NCBI RefSeq assembly: GCF_000175935.2
Contig: NC_014837.1
Coordinates: 620,001 to 684,000, forward strand
Origin: Pantoea sp. At-9b
Lineage (GTDB): Bacteria > Pseudomonadota > Gammaproteobacteria > Enterobacterales > Enterobacteriaceae
DNA length: 64,000 nucleotides
Direction of reading: 5' to 3'
The notes beneath the pieces were generated by a model. It was given only the letters and a program-made list of their open reading frames with translations. It was not told the DNA's origin and searched no databases. Both the position numbers and the translations under genes were made by a program. Positions 1 through 10,626 of the stretch are shown here, in pieces; position 1 is the first letter of the stretch, and every line of letters begins with the position of its first letter.

Positions 1-244
1 ACGCCAGAGGCGCGACGCCGCCACCGCCCAGCACGTTGCCCTGATGCTCGACAATCCAGTAGGCGCTGTTCGCCTCGCTGTACAATTCAAACAGTCGGTC
101 CAGATTGGGATCGGACACGGTATAGCCTTTGTCAGCAGTCAGACCGAATTCGGCAGAAACATCACGAATTACCCGAGCAATCAGCGGATTATCGGCTGCG
201 GTAATTGGACGAACCTGAAGATTCAGCGGGGTGACAGTGGTCAT
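1..244 (-). CDS. yjgM: GNAT N-acetyltransferase YjgM, N-terminal part
   Basis: This leftward reading frame starts at ATG 244 and runs off the window, so only the first 81 residues are visible. The stretch [20 protein letters not shown] (about residues 20-39) followed by [11 protein letters not shown] matches my recollection of E. coli YjgM closely, and the glycine-rich [10 protein letters not shown] segment is the start of the GNAT core strand. GNAT enzymes move an acetyl group from acetyl-CoA to an amine; the substrate cannot be read from this fragment. Its position next to valS is the same as in E. coli, although yjgN, which lies between them there, is absent. The acetyl-CoA pyrophosphate loop lies outside the window. 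Confidence 0.85.
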   Translation of the reverse strand, partial: MTTVTPLNLQVRPITAADNPLIARVIRDVSAEFGLTADKGYTVSDPNLDRLFELYSEANSAYWIVEHQGNVLGGGGVAPLA

Positions 245-262
245 GAGCATCTCATCCGATAG

Positions 263-285
263 AAAAAAGCCGGGCAGTGCCCGGC
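263..285 (-). terminator. rho-independent terminator of valS
   Basis: On the minus strand GCCGGGCA, a short loop and TGCCCGGC are followed directly by six T residues, 28 bp after the valS stop codon. It separates valS from yjgM. Confidence 0.85.
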
Positions 286-312
286 TTCGGTTAAGCAGTT
301 GGCCTGAAACGA

Positions 313-3168
313 TTACAATGCCGCAATCACGCCCTGCTGTTCAATCAGTTTTGCTTTTGATTGTTCCAGTTCCGCTGCACGCTCGCGCTCTTTCGCTACT
401 ACCGCTTCCGGTGCGCGGGCAACAAAGCCTTCGTTCGCCAGCTTAGTCTGGATCTTCTCGATCTCGACATCCAGCTTGGTCAGCTCTTTCGCCAGACGGT
501 CCAGCTCCGCTTCCTTGTTCACCAGGTCCGCCATCGGGATCAGCAGTTCAGCACCTTCAACGATCTTGGTCACCGATACCGGGCCTTTCACGCCCGCAGG
601 CAGAATGGTCAGGCTTTCCAGGCGAGCCAGACGCGACAGGAAGTTGCGGTTCTCTTCCACGCGACGCAGTGCCGCAGGGGAACAATCGCGCAGCAGGACA
701 TCCAGCGGCTTGCTCAGGGCGATGTTCATCTCGGCGCGGATATTACGTACCGCGACAATCGCCTGCTTCATCCACTCGATATCCGCTTTCGCTTCCGCAT
801 CTTCTTTCGCCGCATCGTACTGCGGGAACGGTTGCAGCATGATGGTGTCGTCACTGATATTTTTCAGTACTTTGACACGCTGCCAGATGGTCTCGGTGAT
901 AAACGGAATGATCGGGTGCGCCAGACGCAGCAGCGCTTCCAGCACCGTCACCAGCGTATTACGCGTGCCGCGCAGCTCCGCTTCGCTGCCGTTGTTCATC
1001 ACCGGCTTGGTCAGCTCCAGATACCAGTCGCAGAACTGGTTCCAGGTGAAGTCGTACAGCAGGTTCGCGGCGATATCGAAACGATAGCTATCCAGCGCTT
1101 CACGGTAGGCTTTCACCGTGCTGTTGAACTCGGTGAGGATCCAGCGATCCGCCAGCGACAGCTTCATTTCGCCGCCGTTCTGGCCGCAATCCTGATCTTC
1201 GGTGTTCATCAGCACAAAGCGGCTGGCGTTCCACAGCTTGTTACAGAAGTTGCGGTAGCCTTCAAGGCGCTTCATGTCCCAGTTGATGTCACGGCCGGTT
1301 GAAGCCAGCGCCGCGAGGGTAAAGCGCAGCGCATCGGTGCCTGATGGTAAGATGCCGTCCGGGAACTGCTTCTCGGTACGTTTGCGGATCTTATCAGCCA
1401 GTTGCGGCTGCATCATGTTACCGGTACGTTTTTCCAGCAGGTCTTCCAGCGAAATGCCGTCCACCATATCCAGCGGATCGATGACGTTGCCTTTCGACTT
1501 GGACATTTTCTGCCCTTCTTCGTCACGGATCAGACCGGTGATATACACGGTCTTGAACGGCACCTGCGGCTTGCCGTCTTCATCTTTCATGAAGTGCATG
1601 GTCAGCATGATCATGCGGGCGATCCAGAAGAAGATGATGTCGAAGCCGCTCACCAGCACGCTGGTTGGGTGGAAGGTGCGCAGCGCTTCGGTGTTCTCCG
1701 GCCAGCCGAGGGTGGAGAAGGTCCACAGGCCAGAAGAGAACCAGGTATCCAGCACGTCTTCGTCCTGACGCAACGCCACGTCTGCGGCGAGGTTGTTTTC
1801 CTGACGCACTTCTTCTTCGGTGCGACCCACATACACGTTGCCGTGATTGTCGTACCACGCCGGGATACGGTGACCCCACCACAGCTGGCGGGAAATACAC
1901 CAGTCCTGAATGTCACGCATCCAGGAGAAATACATGTTTTCGTACTGCTTCGGCACGAACTGGATGTCGCCGTTCTCTACCGCTTCGACCGCGACTTTCG
2001 CCAGCGGGGCAGTGCGCACGTACCACTGGTCGGTGAGCATCGGCTCAATCACCACACCACCACGGTCACCGTAAGGCACGGTCAGATCGTGCGGTTTGAT
2101 CTCATCCAGCAGGCCGAGAGCGTCAACCGCAGCGACAATCGCTTTACGCGCAGCAAAACGCTCCATGTTCTGGAACTCTGCCGGGATGGCGTTGCTGTAG
2201 ACGTCAGTCTCTTCGCCGTTGGTGTCCAGCACTTCAGCGGTGGTGCGAATGTCGCCGTCAAAGGTCAGGATATTGATCATCGGCAGCGCATGACGACGAC
2301 CAACTTCGTAGTCGTTGAAGTCGTGCGCCGGGGTGATCTTCACGCAACCGGTGCCTTTTTCCATATCGGCGTGATCATCACCGACGATCGGAATGCGACG
2401 ATTCACCAGCGGCAGAATCAGTTCTTTGCCGATCAGATCCTTGTAACGCGGATCTTCCGGGTTGACGGCCACACCGGTATCGCCCAGCAGGGTTTCCGGA
2501 CGGGTGGTGGCGACCACGAGGTAATCTTTACCTTCAGCGGTTTTAGCGCCATCCGCCAGCGGATAACGGATGTGCCACATCGAACCTTTGGTTTCGCGGT
2601 TTTCAACTTCGAGGTCAGAAATCGCGGTACGCAGTTTCGGGTCCCAGTTTACCAGGCGCTTGCCACGGTAAATCAGGTTCTCTTTGTACAGGCGGACAAA
2701 CACTTCTTTCACGGCATTGGAAAGCCCTTCATCCATGGTGAAGCGCTCACGCTCCCAGTCAACAGAGTTGCCGAGGCGACGCATCTGACGGGAGATATTG
2801 CCGCCAGATTCCGCTTTCCACTGCCAGATTTTGTCGATAAAGGCTTCGCGACCGTAATCCTGACGCGTTTTGCCTTCTTCAGCCGCAATTTTGCGCTCAA
2901 CCACCATCTGAGTAGCGATACCCGCGTGGTCAGTACCGGCCTGCCACAGGGTGTTTTTGCCCTGCATGCGCTGGTAGCGAATCATGGTGTCCATGATGGT
3001 TTGCTGGAAGGCGTGACCCATATGCAAGCTGCCGGTAACGTTCGGCGGCGGGATCATGATGCAAAAGCTTTCCTGGCTGGTATCGCCATTCGGTTTAAAG
3101 TAGCCCTGCTGTTCCCAGTGCTCGTAGAGCGGCTGCTCGATATCTTGCGGGTTATATGTCTTTTCCAT
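313..3168 (-). CDS. valS: valine--tRNA ligase
   Basis: Class I aminoacyl-tRNA synthetase that charges tRNA-Val in the cytoplasm. At 951 residues it has the E. coli length. The HIGH signature appears as HMGH (residues 49-52, after PPPNVTGS) and the second ATP-binding motif KMSKS begins at residue 554. Between them lies the CP1 editing domain that hydrolyses Thr-tRNA-Val, followed by the anticodon-binding helical domain. The last 70 or so residues are rich in Glu, Lys and Leu and form the expected C-terminal coiled-coil arm that contacts tRNA. The gene follows holC by 5 bp, so the two are very probably co-transcribed, with a clear terminator downstream. Confidence 0.98.
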   Translation of the reverse strand: MEKTYNPQDIEQPLYEHWEQQGYFKPNGDTSQESFCIMIPPPNVTGSLHMGHAFQQTIMDTMIRYQRMQGKNTLWQAGTDHAGIATQMVVERKIAAEEGKTRQDYGREAFIDKIWQWKAESGGNISRQMRRLGNSVDWERERFTMDEGLSNAVKEVFVRLYKENLIYRGKRLVNWDPKLRTAISDLEVENRETKGSMWHIRYPLADGAKTAEGKDYLVVATTRPETLLGDTGVAVNPEDPRYKDLIGKELILPLVNRRIPIVGDDHADMEKGTGCVKITPAHDFNDYEVGRRHALPMINILTFDGDIRTTAEVLDTNGEETDVYSNAIPAEFQNMERFAARKAIVAAVDALGLLDEIKPHDLTVPYGDRGGVVIEPMLTDQWYVRTAPLAKVAVEAVENGDIQFVPKQYENMYFSWMRDIQDWCISRQLWWGHRIPAWYDNHGNVYVGRTEEEVRQENNLAADVALRQDEDVLDTWFSSGLWTFSTLGWPENTEALRTFHPTSVLVSGFDIIFFWIARMIMLTMHFMKDEDGKPQVPFKTVYITGLIRDEEGQKMSKSKGNVIDPLDMVDGISLEDLLEKRTGNMMQPQLADKIRKRTEKQFPDGILPSGTDALRFTLAALASTGRDINWDMKRLEGYRNFCNKLWNASRFVLMNTEDQDCGQNGGEMKLSLADRWILTEFNSTVKAYREALDSYRFDIAANLLYDFTWNQFCDWYLELTKPVMNNGSEAELRGTRNTLVTVLEALLRLAHPIIPFITETIWQRVKVLKNISDDTIMLQPFPQYDAAKEDAEAKADIEWMKQAIVAVRNIRAEMNIALSKPLDVLLRDCSPAALRRVEENRNFLSRLARLESLTILPAGVKGPVSVTKIVEGAELLIPMADLVNKEAELDRLAKELTKLDVEIEKIQTKLANEGFVARAPEAVVAKERERAAELEQSKAKLIEQQGVIAAL

Positions 3169-3173
3169 TTCTG

Positions 3174-3632
3174 CTATGTCGTTTGCGGCGGTGGTGGCGT
3201 CGCCGTATTCAATTGGAAGCCAACGCTGCGATACGCTTTATAGCGGTCACGCGCCAGCTGTTTCTGGGATTCTTCGTAAGGAACGAAGTCTATCACTTCA
3301 TGGAAAGCAGTAGCAAAATCTGCGAACTGCGGCAGCAGGCTGATCAGCAAGTCACGCGGTGAACTGCCACGTCGTTGCGGCCAGGCCAGCTCGACCGGCG
3401 CGCCATAACGCGGGCCTTCACCGGCGAGGTTATGCGGCACAAAGGCGTTTGCCGGGCGCTGCCATAAGGCTTCATCCAGACGATTGGCCTGCTGTTCATC
3501 GGTACAGGCAATCAGGATGCGCTTGCCGTCACGCCAGCGTGCTTCGGCCAGATCGCACACCAACGCTTCGATGGCGCTCAGGCCGTCGCTGGCAGTATCG
3601 GACTCCATCACATAAAAGGTGGCGTTTTTCAT
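3174..3632 (-). CDS. holC: DNA polymerase III subunit chi
   Basis: The chi subunit of the clamp-loader complex links the replisome to single-strand binding protein and pairs with psi, encoded by holD at 49626. The 152-residue product has the family's Rossmann-like N-terminus (FYVMESD) and the conserved central [18 protein letters not shown] and [10 protein letters not shown] segments. The C-terminus is a short Pro- and Thr-rich tail. It sits between pepA and valS, the order found in E. coli, with 5 bp to valS. Confidence 0.95.
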   Translation of the reverse strand: MKNATFYVMESDTASDGLSAIEALVCDLAEARWRDGKRILIACTDEQQANRLDEALWQRPANAFVPHNLAGEGPRYGAPVELAWPQRRGSSPRDLLISLLPQFADFATAFHEVIDFVPYEESQKQLARDRYKAYRSVGFQLNTATPPPPQTT

Positions 3633-3659
3633 GGCGAGCTAGATTCCATTAATGACATT

Positions 3660-3678
3660 GGGGCGCATTATGCGCCCC
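3660..3678 (-). terminator. GC-rich hairpin between pepA and holC
   Basis: GGGGCGCAT and ATGCGCCCC are perfectly complementary around a single T, just after the pepA stop codon. No T-run follows on either strand, so it may be a pause site, an attenuator or an mRNA-stabilising hairpin rather than a full terminator. Confidence 0.4.
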
Positions 3679-3700
3679 ACAAGTAAGGTCAATCCAGCAA

Positions 3701-5212
3701 TCAATCGTCGCCGTTCAGACCTGCGCGGTTCAGCAGGAACTGCGACAGTAGCGGAACCGGACGGCCGGTCGCGCCTTTGGCTTTTCCGGAACGCCAGGCG
3801 GTACCGGCGATATCCAGGTGCGCCCAGTTAAATTTGCGCGCGAAGCGAGCCAGGAAGCAGGCGGCGGTGATGGCACCGCCCGGACGGCCACCAATGTTTG
3901 CCATGTCGGCAAAATTGGATTCCAGCTGCTCCTGATATTCATCCGCCATGGGCAAACGCCAGGCGCGATCACCGGACTGCTCAGAGGCACTGATCAATTC
4001 GTGCGCCAGTGGATTGTGGTTCGACAGCAAACCGCTGACATGATGACCCAGCGCAATCACGCAGGCCCCGGTCAGGGTGGCGACATCAATCACCACTTCA
4101 GGATCGAAGCGTTCAACGTAGGTCAGGGCATCACACAGCACCAGGCGGCCTTCGGCATCGGTGTTCAGCACTTCGACGGTTTGGCCTGACATGGTGGTCA
4201 GCACGTCACCGGGGCGCATTGAACGGCCATCAGGCATGTTTTCACAACCTGCCAGCACGCCGACCACGTTGAGCGGCAGATTCAGCTCTGCCACCATGCG
4301 CATCACGCCGTATACCGACGCCGCACCGCACATGTCGTACTTCATCTCGTCCATCGCTTCCGCAGGTTTGATCGAGATACCGCCGGAGTCGAAGGTCAGC
4401 CCTTTACCCACCAGCACAATGGGACGCTCGTCCGGGTTGCCGCTGCCTTTGTATTCAATCACTGACATCAGCGACTCATTCTGCGAGCCAGCACCGACGG
4501 CGAGGTACGCATTCATACCCAGCTCTTTCATCTGCTGTTCACCAATGACACGGGTGGTGACATTTTTGCTGAACGCATCGGCCAACTGACGTGCCTGCGA
4601 CGCCAGATACGCGGCGTTACAAATATTTGGCGGCATGTTGCTGAGATCTTTTGCCGCTTTCACACCGGAAGCGACGGCCAGGCCATGCTGAATTGCGCGC
4701 TCACCGCTGGTCAGTTCACGGCGCGTCGGCACGTTGAACACCAGCTTACGCAGCGGGCGGCGAGGCTCGACTTTGTTGCTTTTCAGCTGATCAAAGTTGT
4801 AGAGCGCCTCTTTGGAGGTCTCCACCGCCTGACGCACTTTCCAGTAGGTATTGCGGCCTTTGACATGCAGTTCAGTCAGGAAACATACCGCTTCCATTGA
4901 GCCGGTATCATTCAGCGTGTTGATGGTTTTCTGAATCACCTGCTTGTACTGGCGCTCATCCAACTCACGTTCTTTGCCGCAGCCAATCAGCAGGATGCGC
5001 TCGGAAAGGATGTTTGGCACATGGTGCAGCAGCAGTGTCTGGCCCACTTTACCCTCAAGCTCACCGCGGCGCAGCAGGGCGCTGATGTAGCCGTCGCTGA
5101 TCTTATCGAGCTGTTCGGCAATCGGTGAAAGACGACGCGGTTCGAAAACGCCAACCACAATGCAGGCGCTGCGCTGTTTTTCCGGACTACCGCTTTTTAC
5201 ACTGAACTCCAT
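3701..5212 (-). CDS. pepA: leucyl aminopeptidase (aminopeptidase A, XerB)
   Basis: M17-family di-metal aminopeptidase that removes N-terminal residues from peptides. In E. coli PepA also binds DNA as an accessory factor in cer/Xer recombination and carAB control. The 503-residue length equals E. coli PepA. The metal-binding and catalytic signature NTDAEGRL lies at residues 350-357, and a glycine-rich [13 protein letters not shown] segment carries further metal ligands. The N-terminal macro-like domain is complete. It is divergent from lptF across about 270 bp and is followed by holC. Confidence 0.97.
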   Translation of the reverse strand: MEFSVKSGSPEKQRSACIVVGVFEPRRLSPIAEQLDKISDGYISALLRRGELEGKVGQTLLLHHVPNILSERILLIGCGKERELDERQYKQVIQKTINTLNDTGSMEAVCFLTELHVKGRNTYWKVRQAVETSKEALYNFDQLKSNKVEPRRPLRKLVFNVPTRRELTSGERAIQHGLAVASGVKAAKDLSNMPPNICNAAYLASQARQLADAFSKNVTTRVIGEQQMKELGMNAYLAVGAGSQNESLMSVIEYKGSGNPDERPIVLVGKGLTFDSGGISIKPAEAMDEMKYDMCGAASVYGVMRMVAELNLPLNVVGVLAGCENMPDGRSMRPGDVLTTMSGQTVEVLNTDAEGRLVLCDALTYVERFDPEVVIDVATLTGACVIALGHHVSGLLSNHNPLAHELISASEQSGDRAWRLPMADEYQEQLESNFADMANIGGRPGGAITAACFLARFARKFNWAHLDIAGTAWRSGKAKGATGRPVPLLSQFLLNRAGLNGDD

Positions 5213-5481
5213 GCACTCTCCTGAATCTTAAAGACAACGGCCTAAGCTGTCGTTAGAATGTAGCGCGCTCGTAACGCATTAAATTTGTTGCGACGCCATG
5301 ACATTTAAACGCCGGCGGTCATAATGAGTTAGGGTGGCAATGTGTTGTTTTTTCACCACCCGGACGCGTTTGTCATACTATTTTAGCTGCGATGACGGCC
5401 ATTGATGAAGAAAAATGGCTGATAAGCGTTGAAACTAGCGATTTTCCTGCAAAAAGACAAGTTATCACAGGCGTACTAAGC

Positions 5482-6582
5482 GTGATCATCATTAGATATC
5501 TGGTTCGGGAAACGCTCAAAAGCCAGCTGGCTATCCTGTTCATCCTGCTACTGATCTTCTTTTGTCAGAAGTTAGTGAGGATCCTGGGTGCTGCGGTGGA
5601 TGGCGAGATACCGACAAACCTGGTTCTGACATTGTTAGGACTTGGCGTGCCTGAAATGGCACAACTTATCCTGCCCCTAAGCCTGTTTCTGGCGATTTTA
5701 ATGACCCTTGGGCGGCTGTACACCGAAAGTGAAATCACGGTGATGCATGCCTGTGGCCTGGGGAAAAGCGTATTGGTCAAATCCGCGATGATCCTGATGC
5801 TGCTCACCTCGATTGTGGCGGCGATCAACGTGATCTGGCTGGGTCCCTGGTCCTCACGTTATCAGGATGAAGTGACGCAAAATGCCAAAGCTAACCCTGG
5901 CGCGGCGGCGCTGGCGGCGGGGCAGTTCCAGACCTCCAGCGATGGCAACGCGGTATTGTTCGTTGAGGACGTGCGGGGTAACACCTTCGGCAACGTCTTC
6001 CTCGCGCAGCTGCGTCCTAAGGGGAATGCGCGCCCATCCGTGGTGTTAGCGGACAGCGGGCATATGGAGCAACGCCCGGACGGCTCACAAATCGTGACGC
6101 TGGATAAAGGCACGCGCTTTGAAGGTACGGCGATGCTGCGTGATTTCCGTATCACCGACTTTGTGGATTACAAGGCGTTGATTGGCTACAAGCAGGCGGT
6201 GTTGGACCCTAACGATGCTGAGCAGGCGGATATGCGCTCGCTGTGGCAAAGCAACGATCCTACCTTCACTGCCGAGCTGAACTGGCGTCTGACGCTGGTG
6301 TTCTCGGTGTTGATTATGGCGCTGATGGTGGTGCCGCTCAGCGTGGTGAACCCGCGCCAGGGCCGCGTCCTGTCGATGCTACCGGCGATGTTGCTGTACC
6401 TGATTTTCTTCCTGCTGCAAAGTTCGCTGAAATCGAACTCGGCGAAGGGGAAATTCGATCCCACCCTCTGGATGTGGGTAGTTAACTTCGCGTATCTGGC
6501 GCTGGCCGTCGGCCTGAACCTGTGGGATACGGTGCCAATGCGCCGCATCCGCGCCCGTTTTAGCCGTGGAGGGTCAGTGTGA
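5482..6582 (+). CDS. lptF: LPS export ABC transporter permease LptF
   Basis: LptF and LptG form the inner-membrane channel of the LptB2FG transporter that extracts lipopolysaccharide for transport to the outer membrane. A longer frame opens at 5392, but the family N-terminus IIIRYLVRETLKSQ starts directly after GTG at 5482, giving 366 residues as in E. coli, so I take that GTG. There are two to three membrane segments near the N-terminus, a periplasmic beta-jellyroll in the middle and three membrane segments at the end, closing with RRIRARFSRGGSV. The stop overlaps the lptG start. Confidence 0.96.
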   Translation: MIIIRYLVRETLKSQLAILFILLLIFFCQKLVRILGAAVDGEIPTNLVLTLLGLGVPEMAQLILPLSLFLAILMTLGRLYTESEITVMHACGLGKSVLVKSAMILMLLTSIVAAINVIWLGPWSSRYQDEVTQNAKANPGAAALAAGQFQTSSDGNAVLFVEDVRGNTFGNVFLAQLRPKGNARPSVVLADSGHMEQRPDGSQIVTLDKGTRFEGTAMLRDFRITDFVDYKALIGYKQAVLDPNDAEQADMRSLWQSNDPTFTAELNWRLTLVFSVLIMALMVVPLSVVNPRQGRVLSMLPAMLLYLIFFLLQSSLKSNSAKGKFDPTLWMWVVNFAYLALAVGLNLWDTVPMRRIRARFSRGGSV

Positions 6583-7658
6583 TGTTTAAGGTACTTGACC
6601 GTTATATCGGCAAAACCATCTTCAACACCATCATGATGACGTTGTTCATGTTGGTGTCGCTGTCGGGCATTATCAAGTTTGTTGATCAGCTGCGTAAAAC
6701 CGGGCAGGGCGCATATACCGCACTGGATGCGGGTTACTACACCCTGCTCAGCGTGCCGAAGGACATCGAGATCTTCTTCCCGATGGCGGCGCTGTTAGGG
6801 GCGTTGTTGGGCCTCGGTAACCTCGCTCAACGCAGCGAGCTGGTGGTGATGCAGGCATCCGGCTTTACCCGTATGCAGGTGGCACTGGCGGTGATGAAAA
6901 CCGCCATTCCGTTGGTGCTGCTGACCATGGCGATTGGTGAATTTGTTGCACCGCAGGGTGAGCAGATGGCGCGTAACTACCGTGCGCAGCAGCTGTATGG
7001 CGGCGCACTGGTGTCAACGCAGAATGGTTTGTGGGCGAAAGATGGCAACAGCTTCATCTATATCGAACGCATCAAGGGCGATAACCAGATAGATGGCGTC
7101 AGCATCTACAACTTCAGCGAGCAGCGTCGTCTGTTGAGCGTCCGTTATGCGGCGACGGCCACCTGGGATAATGCGAAGAAACTGTGGGTTCTGTCTCAGG
7201 TGGATGAGTCGGATCTGAAAGATGCGAAGCAGATTACCGGTTCACAAAGCCTGAGCGGGGAATGGAAGACCAACCTGACGCCAGACAAGTTGGGTGTCGT
7301 GGCGCTGGACCCGGATGCGTTGTCGATCCGTGGCCTTTATAACTACAGCAAATACCTCAAGCAGAGTGGACAAGAAGCGGGACGTTATCAGCTCAACATG
7401 TGGAGCAAAATCTTCCAGCCACTCTCGGTGGCGGTAATGATGCTGATGGCGCTGTCGTTTATCTTTGGTCCGCTGCGTAGCGTGTCGATGGGGGTACGTG
7501 TCGTCACCGGTATCAGCTTCGGCTTCCTGTTCTACGTGCTGGATCAGATTTTTGGTCCACTCAGCCTGGTGTACGGCATTCCACCGATTCTTGGTGCGGT
7601 GCTGCCCAGCGCGGCATTCTTCGCTATCAGCCTGTTTTTGATGTTAAAACGACGCTGA
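6582..7658 (+). CDS. lptG: LPS export ABC transporter permease LptG
   Basis: Partner permease of LptF in lipopolysaccharide extraction. Conserved stretches include the N-terminal VLDRYIGKTIF, the membrane segment FPMAALLGALLGLG and QRSELVVMQASGFTR. Two starts are possible: GTG at 6579 and ATG at 6582. The GGAGGG at 6568-6573 is 8 bp from the ATG, a better spacing than 5 bp for the GTG, so I chose ATG. It shares one base with the lptF stop (TGATG), a typical translational-coupling junction. The product is 358 residues long. Confidence 0.96.
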   Translation: MFKVLDRYIGKTIFNTIMMTLFMLVSLSGIIKFVDQLRKTGQGAYTALDAGYYTLLSVPKDIEIFFPMAALLGALLGLGNLAQRSELVVMQASGFTRMQVALAVMKTAIPLVLLTMAIGEFVAPQGEQMARNYRAQQLYGGALVSTQNGLWAKDGNSFIYIERIKGDNQIDGVSIYNFSEQRRLLSVRYAATATWDNAKKLWVLSQVDESDLKDAKQITGSQSLSGEWKTNLTPDKLGVVALDPDALSIRGLYNYSKYLKQSGQEAGRYQLNMWSKIFQPLSVAVMMLMALSFIFGPLRSVSMGVRVVTGISFGFLFYVLDQIFGPLSLVYGIPPILGAVLPSAAFFAISLFLMLKRR

Positions 7659-7666
7659 TATGTGTT

Positions 7667-7698
7667 CCGTAGTGGCGCGATAAATCGCGCCACTACGG
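7667..7698. repeat. REP-like palindromic element, copy A
   Basis: A perfect 14-bp stem, CCGTAGTGGCGCGA against TCGCGCCACTACGG, closes on a TAAA loop in the gap between convergent lptG and yjiN. Its right half is nearly identical to the right half of the element at 10551-10622 (one substitution in about 23 bases), so this is a dispersed repeat family, not just a local hairpin. It may also end transcription from both sides. Confidence 0.75.
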
Positions 7699-8979
7699 GA
7701 TAACATTCAAATGCCCGATCAATGCGGGCAACTGCGACAACAAATACAACACCAGACCAATCGAACCGCCCACCAGCGTGCCGTTGATACGAATAAACTG
7801 TAAATCACGGCCAATATTCAGCTCAATCTGCTGCGACATTTCATGCGCATCCCAGCTTTTCACGGTGTCACTGATATGACGCGTCAAAAACTGTGCAAAC
7901 TCCGGGGCGACACTGCGCGCGGCATCTTCCAGGTGTTGATTCATTGAGGTCCGCAACGCCGGGTCGGCGGCGAGGGTTTCACCCAGCCACAGCGCGGCCA
8001 GCCGCACGCGCTCCTGCACGCGTGAGTTGTCGCTGCGCAAATCCTCTTTCAACCAGCTGCGCAAATCCTGCCACAGCTCGCCAATATAGCGATTCAGCGA
8101 CTCATCTTCCTTCAGCCAACTTTTGATCACTTCGGCGCGTTCCGCCATCTCCGGGTCGTTCTTCAGCTTCACAATCAGACGCTCCACCGCACGGTTAAAG
8201 CCGAGGCGAAACTCGTGTCCCTGATCGAGGGCCACATCGTCCAAAATCGCATCCACGGCGTTAGCCACCAGATCGGCACTGTGCTCGCCCAGCCACTCGG
8301 TGGGTAACACCTTGGCCTTGATCGGATGTTCGCGTTTCAGCCAGCGCACAATCTGCATGGCGATAAACTCCCGCGTGCTGGGCTTGTGCAGGATGCGCAA
8401 CAGTTGCTGCACCGCCGCATCCAGCAGTTCCTGATGGCGGTTGTTTTTGGTCAGGCTTTCCAGCAGCAACGCGCCGGATTGAGTGAGATCGACCTTGTCG
8501 AGCGCGCGGTGCACGGCCCGGCGCAGAAACTGCTGAATGCGGGCATCGTCGGTGAGATCGAGAAAGCCGCGCATCACCTGCAACAAATGGCGGCCAATAC
8601 GATCGGCATTGCCGGGCGCATTCAGCCACTGTGCCAGCATTTGTGAGGGATCGTGACGGCGGATCAGGGCCAGCAGCGAATCGGTATCGAGGAATTTTTC
8701 CTGCACAAAACGACCGAGGTTTTCGCCGATACGATCCTTATTACGCGGGATAATCGCGGTATGGCGTGAAATAAACGGCACGGGCACGCGCCGAAACAAC
8801 GCCACCACGGCGAACCAATCGGCCAGCGCGCCGACCATCGCCGCTTCGGCAATCGCTTTTACCCCACTGACCCAGAAATTGGGCGGCAGAAACAGCGTGA
8901 TGACAAAAATCGCGGCGGCAATCAGCAGCAGCGATAATGCCAGACGTTTGCTCCGTTTCAGTTGTTGATGTTTATCCAT
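7693..8979 (-). CDS. yjiN: DUF445 inner-membrane protein YjiN
   Basis: The 428-residue protein belongs to the DUF445 family. A hydrophobic segment occupies residues 13-33 ([21 protein letters not shown]), followed by the family hallmark [20 protein letters not shown] and the conserved [16 protein letters not shown]. The middle is long and helical and a second membrane segment lies at the C-terminus ([17 protein letters not shown]). The molecular role is not known. It begins 10 bp after yjgR, so the two are likely one transcript. Its stop lies inside the REP-like palindrome. Confidence 0.85.
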   Translation of the reverse strand: MDKHQQLKRSKRLALSLLLIAAAIFVITLFLPPNFWVSGVKAIAEAAMVGALADWFAVVALFRRVPVPFISRHTAIIPRNKDRIGENLGRFVQEKFLDTDSLLALIRRHDPSQMLAQWLNAPGNADRIGRHLLQVMRGFLDLTDDARIQQFLRRAVHRALDKVDLTQSGALLLESLTKNNRHQELLDAAVQQLLRILHKPSTREFIAMQIVRWLKREHPIKAKVLPTEWLGEHSADLVANAVDAILDDVALDQGHEFRLGFNRAVERLIVKLKNDPEMAERAEVIKSWLKEDESLNRYIGELWQDLRSWLKEDLRSDNSRVQERVRLAALWLGETLAADPALRTSMNQHLEDAARSVAPEFAQFLTRHISDTVKSWDAHEMSQQIELNIGRDLQFIRINGTLVGGSIGLVLYLLSQLPALIGHLNVIP

Positions 8980-8989
8980 TGACTGCTCC

Positions 8990-10492
8990 TTAACGACGAC
9001 GCCCTCCCATCAGGCTGCCCAGCACGCCGCGAATGATTTGATTGGTGACCTGTCGTGCGGCACTTTTCGCCATCGTCTGTACCACACCATCACGCTTGCC
9101 ACCGCGCGGGCCGGTACTGCCAAACAGAATATCTTTCAGACCGCCGAGAATGCCATCATCCACCGCCACATTGTTGCCTTTTGCGGCGGGAGAATTGGCC
9201 TGGTCGGTCGCAACCTGTACCCCTTTTTGCAGCATCTCAAAGGCGGATTCACGGTCAATCTCGTTATCGTATTTTCCGTACAACGGCGAATGGTTAATCA
9301 GGCCATTACGTTCATCACCGCTGACCGGTCCCATGCGGGAACCCGGCGCAATCACCATGGCTCGTTCCACCATCGACGGGCTGCCTTTTTCATCAAGGAA
9401 GGAGATCAACGCTTCGCCGGTGCCCAGTGCCTGAATGGCCTCGACGGTATTAAACGCCGGATTGGCGCGCATGGTGTCGGCCGCCGTTTTCACCGCTTTC
9501 TGATCTTTGGGGGTAAACGCGCGCAACGCGTGCTGCACCCGGTTGCCGAGCTGGCCCAACACGCTGTCGGGGATATCGGCGGGATTTTGGGTGACAAAAT
9601 ACACGCCAACGCCTTTCGAGCGAATCAGGCGAATCACCTGCTCAACCTTTTCCAGCAGCACCGCAGGGGCGTCGTTAAACAGCAGATGGGCTTCATCAAA
9701 GAAGAACACCATTTTGGGCTTATCGAGATCGCCCGCTTCGGGCAATTGCTCATACAGTTCTGCCAACAGCCACAGCAGGCTGGTGGCGTAAAGTTTTGGT
9801 AGCTGATAGAGCTTCTCGGCGGAGAGGATGTTGATAAAACCTTTGCCCTGATCGTCGCAGCGCATCCAGTCGCGAATATCCAGCATCGGCTCACCAAAGA
9901 AATGCTCCGCACCCTGCTGCTCCAGCGTCAGCAGGCCACGCTGAATGGCCCCGACCGAGGCGCTATTGATGTTGCCGTATTGCGTCTGGAATTCTTTGGC
10001 GTGGTCGCCGATATATTGCGTCATGGCGCGCAGATCTTTGAAATCCAGCAGCAACAGGCCTTGATCGTCGGCAATGCGGAAGATGATTTGCAGCACGCCG
10101 CTCTGGATCTCATTCAGGTTGAGCAGGCGCGCCAGCAGCAGCGGGCCAACATCGGAGACGGTGGCGCGCACCGGATGGCCTTGCTCGCCAAAGATATCCC
10201 ATAACATCACCGGATTGGATTGTGGCTGCCAGTCGGTCACGCCAATCTTTGCCAACCGAGCCAGCAGTTTCTCCGAGCCGTCACCCGCAGCGGCGATGCC
10301 CGTCAGGTCGCCTTTCACATCGGCCATAAACACCGGCACGCCAAGGGAGGAGAAGGATTCCGCCAGTTTTTGCAACGTGACGGTTTTACCGGTGCCGGTT
10401 GCGCCGGTAATCAGGCCATGGCGGTTCGCCATGTTTGACAGCAGCTGAAGTTTTACTTCTGGAGTTTGGGCAATCAACAACGGGGTGGTCAT
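8990..10492 (-). CDS. yjgR: HerA/YjgR-type ATPase (DUF853)
   Basis: A 500-residue P-loop ATPase of the HerA/FtsK-related DUF853 group. Walker A is GATGTGKT at residues 30-37, and a Walker B strand ending in FFFDEAH lies near residues 260-267. A sensor-like [20 protein letters not shown] follows. The C-terminal tail is basic and glycine-rich ([10 protein letters not shown]). Relatives are annotated as helicases, but their substrate has not been settled, so the activity beyond ATP hydrolysis is inference. The gene also lies near lptFG in E. coli. No nuclease partner such as NurA is next to it. Confidence 0.9.
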   Translation of the reverse strand: MTTPLLIAQTPEVKLQLLSNMANRHGLITGATGTGKTVTLQKLAESFSSLGVPVFMADVKGDLTGIAAAGDGSEKLLARLAKIGVTDWQPQSNPVMLWDIFGEQGHPVRATVSDVGPLLLARLLNLNEIQSGVLQIIFRIADDQGLLLLDFKDLRAMTQYIGDHAKEFQTQYGNINSASVGAIQRGLLTLEQQGAEHFFGEPMLDIRDWMRCDDQGKGFINILSAEKLYQLPKLYATSLLWLLAELYEQLPEAGDLDKPKMVFFFDEAHLLFNDAPAVLLEKVEQVIRLIRSKGVGVYFVTQNPADIPDSVLGQLGNRVQHALRAFTPKDQKAVKTAADTMRANPAFNTVEAIQALGTGEALISFLDEKGSPSMVERAMVIAPGSRMGPVSGDERNGLINHSPLYGKYDNEIDRESAFEMLQKGVQVATDQANSPAAKGNNVAVDDGILGGLKDILFGSTGPRGGKRDGVVQTMAKSAARQVTNQIIRGVLGSLMGGRRR

Positions 10493-10550
10493 GATTTATT
10501 CTCTCTCAGGCAAGCGGTGATGCCTGAAAGAATAGCAAAGGTGCACCTGG

Positions 10551-10622
10551 CGTAGCGGCGCGATTTGTCGCTCGTCTTTATCGTCTGCGAAAAGATGCGC
10601 GATAAATCGCGCCGCTACGGGA
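10551..10622. repeat. REP-like palindromic element, copy B
   Basis: Outer arms CGTAGCGGCGCGATTT (10551-10566) and AAATCGCGCCGCTACG (10604-10619) are a perfect 16-bp inverted repeat around a 37-bp centre. The right part matches copy A at 7667-7698. It lies in the gap after the stop of the solute-binding protein and upstream of yjgR. Confidence 0.75.
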
Positions 10623-10626
10623 CCGG

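Noticed and set aside
1402..3243. Long plus-strand reading frame of 613 codons opposite valS
   Set aside because: It is the antisense shadow of valS, with no ribosome binding site and no recognisable protein pattern, and its composition follows the valS codon structure.
5392..5481. N-terminal extension of LptF from ATG 5392
   Set aside because: The extra 30 residues are not part of the family, and the GTG at 5482 gives exactly the usual length.
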